A model generated the notes under the pieces. It was given only the letters and a program-made list of their open reading frames with translations. It had not been told where the DNA came from and made no database searches. A stretch of DNA of 64,000 nt from Gremmenia infestans (taxonomy: Eukaryota; Ascomycota; Leotiomycetes; Helotiales; Hamatocanthoscyphaceae): positions 434,001-498,000 of the forward strand of contig JAFEVB010000036.1 in NCBI GenBank assembly GCA_032629725.1. The letters run 5' to 3'. Of the stretch, positions 56,838 through 64,000 are shown in pieces (positions within the stretch are counted from its first letter, which is position 1; the number at the start of each line of letters is the position of its first letter). The position numbers and the translations under genes are program-made.

Positions 56838-58835
56838 TCACGAACTCAACCCTTCCTTAGCATACGCAATGATATCCTTCCCACCCTCCAAATTCAACAT
56901 ACCCTCACTCCCACTATCATTCAATCACGTCAGTCCAGCCCAATTCATCCCCACACAACCCAACCCCCTCTCCCAAATTTGCTCAAAAGAAAAGAAGAAG
57001 AGAAAACTTACTCCCAAAACATAACCCCCCCAAAATTCCCCACCCCCATCCCCACCACCCCACCCACAACATCCCTCATACGCCCCGCGCTCCCAATCGC
57101 CTTATACGCCGTCGGTCCCGCCTGCGCCCACGCCGGGGCTCCAAGATACAACTTCGCCTTACTGCCGCCCTTGCTCAACGCGTCGCTCCACTGCTTCACG
57201 CTCGCCTCGAAGCCCGGGGACCCGAGTTCGCACGACGGATTGTTGTAGAACTGCACCCAGACGAAATCGCACTGTAGTAATAGATCGATGGGGTTGGATT
57301 GGTCCGGGAATGGACATTGCGGGGCCGAGGAGAGGTAGTATGATTTTTTGGTGCTGCCGGAGAAGTGAGCGCGTAGAGTATGTGCTACGGCGGCGAGACC
57401 GGTTGGGTTGTTGTTTTCGTTGTCTGTTCAAAGAGACACAGGTCTTCGTTAACAAACTGTATCTTTACATTTTCCGTCTTGGTGGATATTTACTTTGTAG
57501 AAGAGAGGGGGAAAAGGAGAAGAAAACCAACTCACCAAAATCAAACCCATCAACCTCCACGCCCCCAAACGGCCTCAACATAACATCCATACTTCCCACC
57601 GGTCCAAACAACCCCCAAAGCGTATCCGCAAACGCCACCGCCTGTCCATCCCCCGAAAAACTAAACCCCCCCGTTGAGCCCCCCATGCTCAACAACACTT
57701 TCTTCCCATACGTGTTCTGACAACTCGTAATCATGCCCGCCAGCTGCGGACAACTCAACAAACCAGGAGCAGATGCACGCATAGCATCAGTTTGTCCACC
57801 GCACGCGGGCCCGAAATTCATAGATGGGTATTTGGACCCGTTGGGCTGTGAGACGATGAAGGCGAGGATAACGATGTCGATGTTTGGGTCTGCGCATTGG
57901 GCCTCTAGGGAGGAGCTCTGGGTAGCATCGCTTTGGCCGAAGTAGACGGCGATGTTTTTGGAGGAGGTCGCGTCGAATGTGTAGCGTTTCTTGGAGTCTG
58001 GGACTTGGAGGTTTGGTACTACGGTTAGTGTGCTTGTTGACGAAGGTAGTTGTGCGATTGTGTTCAGGTTGCTAGGAAAAGAGATCGTGGTGCTAGGAGC
58101 AGCCACGGGAACAGTATCTAGGACTCCCTGTGAGCTTGTTATGGTGCTAAGAGCAGCAACGGGGACTTTATCTAGGGTTGTTAAAAAGATGGTCGTGGTG
58201 CTAGGAGCAGCCACGGGAACTGTATCAATGGCATCTTCTGAACTCGCTATGGTGCTAGTAGCATCCACACTCGCGCTTCTCGTTTTCGTAAGAGTCACCG
58301 GTATCGTGATCGTGATCGTGGTTGTAGTTTGAGTCGTGAGGGTCGATATTGTTGTAAGTTCAGAGGAAGGAATGGAATCCGGTACAGGTTCTGATTCTGG
58401 TTCTGGAGTCGCCGCTGGTGTCGGTGTTGGTATTGGTGTCGATATCGGTATCGATTCGAACAAACTCGTCTCACTCGGCATTGCAGTTGCATTTGTACTC
58501 CCTTGACCCCCCAGCATAGCATCGATAATAGCTATCATGCTAACTTCCGTCTCCCTTAGCGCGAGGAGGAACGGCCGTAGGTCTGCTTGCGGGACTGTGA
58601 TGATGGGCCGTGGGCTCTGTCTCCTGAAAAGGTCAGCCTTTGCGGGGCATACATACGTCTTGACGAATCCCATATCTGGTAGTTCCACATCCACCGTGTT
58701 TTTGGCATCGTGTTGCCTTGGTTCTTGCGAATGGTAATTTCTGAATGGCAGTTTCAACGCATAGACGAGCGGGAGATTGGGGAAGAGAGATAGGAGGAAG
58801 AGGATGGTTAGTAGGAAGTGAGGGGGGTAATGCAT
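56838..58835 (-). CDS. Class III (GH18) chitinase with long Ser/Thr-rich linker
   Basis: Secreted endochitinase of 595 aa. Exons: 58835-57536, 57423-57012, 56913-56838; introns of 112 and 98 nt. The N-terminus is a signal peptide (MHYPPHFLLTILFLLSLF). Residues about 110-285 form a Thr/Ser/Pro-rich linker with three 18-residue repeats containing DTVPVAAPST. The GH18 domain starts at about 300 (NIAVYFGQ), with LLSMGGSTGG and the catalytic DGFDFDNE, in which intron 1 falls inside the Asp codon and Glu436 is the proton donor. CDFVWVQFYNNPSCELGS and the terminal MFWDGSEGM are typical of plant-type (class III) chitinases. Unlike most of the class, the catalytic domain is at the C-terminus behind the linker rather than before it. 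No GPI signal is evident. Role: cell-wall remodelling or chitin use. Confidence 0.9.
58084..58236 (-). repeat. 54 bp minisatellite inside the chitinase linker
   Basis: Three tandem units of about 54 bp (18 codons) encode repeated DTVPVAAPST-like segments; the outer two units share long identical stretches (GCTAGGAGCAGCCACGGGAA), implying recent duplication. Confidence 0.75.
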
Positions 58836-60118
58836 TGGTGCTTTATGTGTGAGGGTTTTTGAATGAAGAACTAGGTCTTCGATCGAGGAGGAAAGAATTC
58901 AGATTGAAATTATTCAAGTTCAACTTTATCTGGATTTATCTGTATGATTCCATTGCCTTTCCCAAGTTTGTGGTATATAGAGATTGGTTGCTCAGAGTGA
59001 TAGATACATTCTTGAAGCTCCGGGGCTGATGACTAAAGAGCTGGAATGCTACGACAGGACAGGGTAGCTCAAACGGATATACTAGCTGATCCGAGACTTT
59101 GTTCGCACGATTGACCTCTCATCGGAAGTAAGAACCAATCAAGCAAGTGTTATAGTTTCACAAAAAACTCCATTTTATGGATCCAAACAAACTACACCAA
59201 ACAACAACACACTCGACACACTCGACAGACCCCAAACCTCAGAACCTCAATCTCAGTTGATCTCACTCGAGGGCGTCTATACTCCATAACATGGCAATGG
59301 CACACCAGCACTCTACTCCAACCTGAAATATCGACACTTATCTATCATTTCCCTAGCAGTGAACAACCATTCCAACCCGCATTCCTCTAATGAACGACAC
59401 AATACAATACAATTCAAGAAGCTTTATATATAAGATCGTCTTGGCTCTTCACTCTTCAGCGACTAGATTTCCACCTGTTGACTGCTACTCCACTTGGAGG
59501 AATGATTGGAAAGAAAGCCGACTCAAAGATTGTTCCTCAGAACAAGAGGTGAGATGTCCATGACATGTTCGATTCCAAGCCAAAGTACTAGCTTGTATCA
59601 TGACGCCCCTATCACGGAACACCCCACACCAAAATCCTCTTCGCATCTATCACATATGTATCCTTGCCATTTGGAAGCAGTCGAATCGAAAGAAGCGTCC
59701 AGCATGAGCCTGTCAACATCAATCTCACTCCATTAACGGATTCAGATTAATTATCTATATGCGACGCCATTTCCCCGAGCATAAAAACTATGTTTCTTCA
59801 ATACAAGCCCATTCCTCCACGAGAAATCAAGATTGAGCAAGCAAAAGTCAAACAGGTAGAGCTCATCCTGCCCTTACATGTGTTTATGAATTCCGCATCA
59901 CGTTATTAACAGATCAAACCCCAACCGTCGTGAATTCACGGATGTGCGTGTGTACGGTTTTTGACAAAGGAAAATTGAGACCGTGAAGTACTGTAATGAC
60001 AACGCCCCCGAATGGTATTGTGGTATATGACTACAAGCTTCCCCGTGCAATGCTTCTCGATAGCAGCAGAACTCTCGTAATTCGACTTTTGAAGATAACA
60101 AGGAACAGCAAAAGCTAA
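58836..60118 (-). other. Intergenic stretch, chitinase promoter and Mid2-like 3' flank
   Basis: 1.28 kb. The right part should be the long 3' UTR of the Mid2-like gene, the left part the chitinase promoter. No coding signal or repeat array. Confidence 0.4.
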
Positions 60119-61432
60119 TTAGAAGTTTTGTGCAATGCCGGAACTTTGTTGTGGGAAGTGTGAAGGGTTTTCTATGCGAGTATTCCTCCGTGCTTGCACA
60201 TCACGGATAATTGGCTGACCAGACATTTCTGCTCGTCCTGGCGGGCTGCCATATGGTTGTTCAGTACCGTAGGGGTTGCCCGAGTCGTACTGGTTGTTGT
60301 TGTAGTATGGACCACCCTCGCCAGAACCGTCTGATCTATTGGCTGCACTATACGATGACGACGCGTTTGAAGGTCCACGGTTGATATCAGAGCGATTGCC
60401 TGATGCGGCAGGACCCATTTGACCCAGAGCCTCGGCCTCGCTGGGTTCGCCTGATAGTGGTCGATCACTCATCAATGGATTGTTAGATCCAGTGTCAGAT
60501 GGACCATGAGTAGGTGAGGTCTCTCCCGAGTGAGCAACACCAATTCCTCCAGCGGAATTGCCTCCCGATAGTGTCGTTGAACCCTTCCGCCCAGATGAAG
60601 CTACAGCTGTTGTGCCCCATCCACGGTATCCAGAAGATCCATCCTCACGCATCTCATAAGCGCCATCATGGCCAGCCGAACCAGCGACAGCAGGTAATGT
60701 TGGGTCGTTGTTAGGATTGTAACCGTACTCCTCAACTTCCTTTCGCCGTAATTCCTCGGCGTCCTTGCGTGCCTTTCGTTTCCGCCATAAGTATAGTCCG
60801 AGAAGGACGAGAAGAGCAACGGCAACAATAGGAACTACGACAGCGACTGCAACAGTTCCGCCCGTACCGAGACCACTGCTTGAACTCTTTCCGGAACTTT
60901 GAAGTCCAGCAGTTGTCGAGGCAGATGCGGAAGAAGACGCTGCTGTTTGAGAGGCTTGGGTCGTTTCAGCGGGAGCTGTGGAGGTTTGAAATATTGTTCG
61001 CGTTACGCCACCGCTTTCAGAGGTTATCACGGAGGTGATGACAGTCGATGCTTGTTGCGTTGTCTGGGTCGTCTGCGAAGTGGCGTCTTGTGTTGAACTT
61101 GCTTGGGTACTAGTGTCTGTGCTGGTCACTACTGTCGTAGCACTCGAGGACTGAGCTGTAGCCTGAGAGCTCGATTCCTGTTGTGTGGTAGAAACTAAGG
61201 AGGTTGATTGTATAGTGGAGGTGATCTGGGAAGCAGCAGATGAGGTGATTTGAGATTGGGAAGTGATGGCGGAGGCTGAAGGGGAACTGCTGTTAGCAAC
61301 AGATGCCGAAGTTGGAGTGGCAGAAGTAGAAGCAGAAGTAGAAGCAGGAGAGCTTGAAGACTGAGTTGGAGACGCCGTATCAGAAGTGGACGTCGCGACG
61401 CTGGAGGGCGTACTCGTAGAATTGCCCGACAT
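60119..61432 (-). CDS. Mid2-like single-pass membrane protein, possible cell-wall sensor
   Basis: 437 aa. An N-terminal Ser/Thr-rich region of about 185 residues (expected to be O-mannosylated), a membrane segment at about 192-216 (TVAVAVVVPIVAVALLVLLG) followed by basic LWRKRKARK, then a Gly/Ser/Asn-rich cytoplasmic tail ending in the conserved RRNTRIENPSHFPQQ...GIAQNF. This is the architecture of Mid2/Wsc-type cell-wall integrity sensors. I choose ATG 61432 because a 5' UTR intron (61582-61479; GAG|GTAAGA donor, GCTGAC branch, TTACAG acceptor) removes the two upstream in-frame Mets at 61513 and 61492. Consequence: no classical signal peptide remains, which is unusual for a sensor with an outside N-terminus; a longer unspliced form would not have one either. 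Confidence 0.82.
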   Translation of the reverse strand: MSGNSTSTPSSVATSTSDTASPTQSSSSPASTSASTSATPTSASVANSSSPSASAITSQSQITSSAASQITSTIQSTSLVSTTQQESSSQATAQSSSATTVVTSTDTSTQASSTQDATSQTTQTTQQASTVITSVITSESGGVTRTIFQTSTAPAETTQASQTAASSSASASTTAGLQSSGKSSSSGLGTGGTVAVAVVVPIVAVALLVLLGLYLWRKRKARKDAEELRRKEVEEYGYNPNNDPTLPAVAGSAGHDGAYEMREDGSSGYRGWGTTAVASSGRKGSTTLSGGNSAGGIGVAHSGETSPTHGPSDTGSNNPLMSDRPLSGEPSEAEALGQMGPAASGNRSDINRGPSNASSSYSAANRSDGSGEGGPYYNNNQYDSGNPYGTEQPYGSPPGRAEMSGQPIIRDVQARRNTRIENPSHFPQQSSGIAQNF

Positions 61433-61478
61433 TGTGAATTGCCTGGGTGCGACGATTCCAGGCCTTTTGTATTGTCTT

Positions 61479-61582
61479 CTGTAAGAAGCCATGTCAGCGA
61501 GAAAGAACCTCATGGTTTTGCGACATGTTGGGCAGGATGTTCTGATAGTGGTGTTGCTAGTAGAAGGCGAGAACTATCTTAC
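61479..61582 (-). other. Probable 5' UTR intron of the Mid2-like gene
   Basis: 104 nt minus-strand segment with consensus donor GTAAGA, a CGCTGACAT branch 14 nt before the acceptor, and TTACAG. The exon before it contains no ATG and has stops in frame with the protein, so it is leader. Confidence 0.65.
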
Positions 61583-62056
61583 CTCAATCAGGGTTTAACT
61601 TTAGACTTGATCTGCAGGAGGAGCGGATGTCGAGTGGTGCTGTAGAAGAGGGAAGCGATGATGTTTCGCGTTGGGAAAGAACGACGGACGACACTCCGTT
61701 GGATTGGGCTGGCGATGCTGACTGACAAAGGGTCCTTTGAAGGAGAAGGAGCCGACCGTCAACTTTTCCAAATTAAAAGATGATAGGGTAAAACGAGGGC
61801 GGCCACGACAATCGAATGTGTGCTTGCCTTTGCGAAAGGGCGAAAGGGAGAAGGAAGGAATGGTCGAAAAACGACGATGAGTATGTTTGAGAATTGTAGA
61901 TGTGAAAGGGAAGTTGCTGGCTTGGCTGGATTGCGTGGGTGGGATTAATCTTGGAATTGCGTTGCGCCCCGACGCGAGAAGGCGTAGACTCGTAGTGCAC
62001 CAGATTCAGATGCGCCGAGCGAATGAACTTAGGGGGAACGGGACGGGCGCAGTGTG

Positions 62057-62081
62057 TGAGAGTGAGAGTGAGAGTGAGAGT
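62057..62081 (+). repeat. GAGAGT hexamer array
   Basis: Four tandem GAGAGT units upstream of the Mid2-like gene. Confidence 0.8.
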
Positions 62082-62176
62082 GGAGTGGGTGAGTAATCAC
62101 GGGCCTCGAGATTGGGTGTAACGAATTGAGTTCTGCCGGGGGGATAATTTCAGACGGAAACTTGAATTGAATACGG

Positions 62177-62216
62177 TGTGTGCGTGCATGCGTGCGTGCG
62201 TGCGTGCGTGCGTGCG
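62177..62216 (+). repeat. GTGC tetramer microsatellite
   Basis: About nine GTGC units with one GCAT variant at the left. Confidence 0.85.
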
Positions 62217-62263
62217 ACAAGAATTGAATATTACCAGGATGATGGATGAATGAATTATGAATT

Positions 62264-62327
62264 ATGAATAGATGAATAGATGAATAGATGAATAGATGAA
62301 TAGATGAATAGATGAATAGATGAATAG
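62264..62327 (+). repeat. GAATAGAT octamer array
   Basis: About eight perfect tandem copies of GAATAGAT, preceded by degenerate GAATTATGA units. It is the longest clean repeat in the window. Confidence 0.85.
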
Positions 62328-63321
62328 AGAAGAAACGGAAAACATGCAGAATTATTTAATACGAGCTGCGTTGGCTACGCTACCTAGGTATATCGCGTAA
62401 GAAGAAGGGAAGGGCCCATGAGAGAAGAAGCAACGGGGCATGGTGGGTGGCCTTCAAGCCTTTTCCAAACTAACCACGAATACGGGTGACAATGGTCCCA
62501 CCCCTATCCGCTTTAGGACTCCACGCGACGATCTGTATGGCCCATCAAGTCACTTAGCAAGGCAAGTCCCTCTAACCCCCCGTTCGGCAAGTCTTGCTAC
62601 CCCGTCTTCTACCAGCGAATCGCCTCTCTGTCTTTTTAGAAGTATTTTGGAAATTTTAGACTTTGCATATTATTACGAACGAGGGGAGCAGCCCGTCTTT
62701 TGCCCTTCAACGACCGTTGCTTCGATAGCGCTGCGCTGCTGACTTTCTAGCGCTGGACTACTGGCATGGCGGAGTCCGCCAGCTGTGCGGATTTTACTTC
62801 GTAAAACTGTACAGCGACGAAAAGCGTGATTATTGAGGCTGTGTAGTCTGTCCAGATCTCGTTCTACTTCGTAGCCGCAACGTTGCCTTTTCCTTGGTTA
62901 CCTAAGGCTCTCCTCACTCCGAGAATTCATCACATCATAATCTACCCGGTGATACGCTTAGATCAAAACTAGATCAGATGGGTGAGATCTCAATTAATCA
63001 CATTACATAAAATCTCGTTCTCTTCTCGCCCTCATAATTATAGCAAGACGAAGTAGGGAGTAAGTCAACCGGTAAAACCTGTGCAGAGTACAGTACAGTA
63101 CCCCATCAGTTCAGGGTCTAATCTGCATTCCTCCAGGATCAAAAAGAACTCCCCAGATCCAGATTCCTATTCCCAATTGCGGAGGATATCCATATCTTCC
63201 TTCAACGGAGCCTCCGGGTTTCACCCACCACCACGGCTTTCTACTGGTACGGTGTTTACGTATAAAACTGTTCTTCCCCATCTTCACCCCTCTTCATCGT
63301 TACAGTTGGTATCAAACTGCT

Positions 63322-63352
63322 CTCCTCTCCTCTCCTCTCCTCTCCTCTCCTT
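63322..63352 (+). repeat. CTCCT pentamer array
   Basis: About six CTCCT units, the same motif as the array next to the chitinase stop codon. Confidence 0.8.
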
Positions 63353-64000
63353 TTCTCTCCCCAAAAACATCATCCCGTCCCGTCAACTCTAGAGGTTGGA
63401 GACCCACCAAGCGTAGAATCGAAACATTCGGTATCCTGATTCCTGACCTTGACTTTTGGTTGACAAGAAGTCGAGCATGGGTAAAAGGAGTTGACGTCAG
63501 AACATTTACTTGGTATATTATATATATTATTTACCGTGATAAGAAAAGGGGAGGGGGTGCTCCAGTTAAAGTATTTTTTCAGTAATGCACAAATTCACTT
63601 TACACGTGTTCAATCATAAAAGGAAATAAATTATCCCATTTCCATGTTCCATTGGTTGCTACGATGTACAATACACAAAAAACTCCACCAGACACTTTTT
63701 CAATATCCAGTTCGTTGTCAGTGTCTGGCATCTATATGCAAATTTCAATCCACCTGAAAACCATCGGTAGCACCATCCCAATTCTATTACAAGAAAGACA
63801 TTACCCAGAAAAGTCGGTAGTAATCCAACCCTTGGAAAAGCGAGGAAATAACTTCGTCACAGCCAGTCCCTGTTGACATGAGATGCTGTTTTGTATGTGA
63901 GTAGGTGAGGTCGCCATGTTGCGACTGAAATCAAAAATGCACGCTCAAATGCCTCGAGTCATGGCCCCAAGCGGGGAAACGCACTACGAAAGAAACAGAC

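Larger units (their letters stand above)
61583..64000. other. Terminal gene-poor stretch with several tandem arrays
   Basis: The first part is the leader and promoter of the Mid2-like gene. Four microsatellites lie in about 1.3 kb. No supportable gene is seen; short frames at 62440-62742 and 63081-63392 have no family pattern. Confidence 0.45.

Noticed and set aside
1..64000. CRISPR array, prophage, operon or bacterial transfer
   Set aside because: All repeats are short microsatellites without spacers, and genes are intron-bearing fungal families.

Overview
This window looks like chromosomal DNA of a filamentous ascomycete (Pezizomycotina; a Leotiomycetes/Helotiales-type fungus is a guess, not shown). 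Reasons: nearly every gene carries short (46-120 nt) introns with GT...AG ends and GCTAAC/GCTGAC-type branch sites; there are fungus-specific families (Zn2Cys6 regulators, the DASH subunit Dad2, ECL1, Mid2-like sensor, class III chitinase); and genes are single transcription units. I find 16 supported protein genes, most needing intron splicing that I placed by eye. No rRNA, tRNA, CRISPR or intact transposon was seen.

Layout. 2.8-9.8 kb: a Zn2Cys6 regulator divergent from an L-rhamnonate dehydratase (LRA3-like), followed by an SDR that fits L-rhamnose-1-dehydrogenase (LRA1-like), so a partial fungal L-rhamnose catabolic cluster; an NTF2-like protein follows. 12.4-16.2 kb (minus strand): an RPA1-like OB-fold single-strand DNA-binding protein resembling MEIOB, then myo-inositol-1-phosphate synthase. 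19.7-21.8 kb: a paxillin-like two-LIM protein. 23.2-26.4 kb: a secreted GH31 alpha-glucosidase with seven exons, one of 14 nt. 27.8-34.1 kb: a mitosis-flavoured block of an uncharacterised basic protein with a TPX2_C-like segment, DASH subunit Dad2, and shugoshin, the last two head-to-head over about 400 bp. 34.1-49.4 kb: two large gene-poor tracts full of short tandem repeats, interrupted only by an ECL1-family zinc protein. 49.4-58.9 kb: VPS29 (with a cryptic in-frame GC-AG intron), an SDR divergent from a C2HC+Zn2Cys6 regulator, a type-B carboxylesterase, and a class III GH18 chitinase with a long Ser/Thr linker. 60.1-61.6 kb: a Mid2-like membrane sensor with a 5' UTR intron. The remainder is repeat-rich intergenic DNA.

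How genes may work together: the rhamnose block (regulator, dehydratase, dehydrogenase) and the alpha-glucosidase fit growth on plant polysaccharides; Dad2 and shugoshin both act at the kinetochore/centromere and may share a promoter; chitinase and the Mid2-like sensor both concern the cell wall but there is no evidence that they are co-regulated. The most interesting leads are the TPX2-like protein next to the Dad2/shugoshin pair, the readable GC-AG intron of VPS29, the partial rhamnose cluster, and two short sequence motifs recurring in the intergenic DNA.
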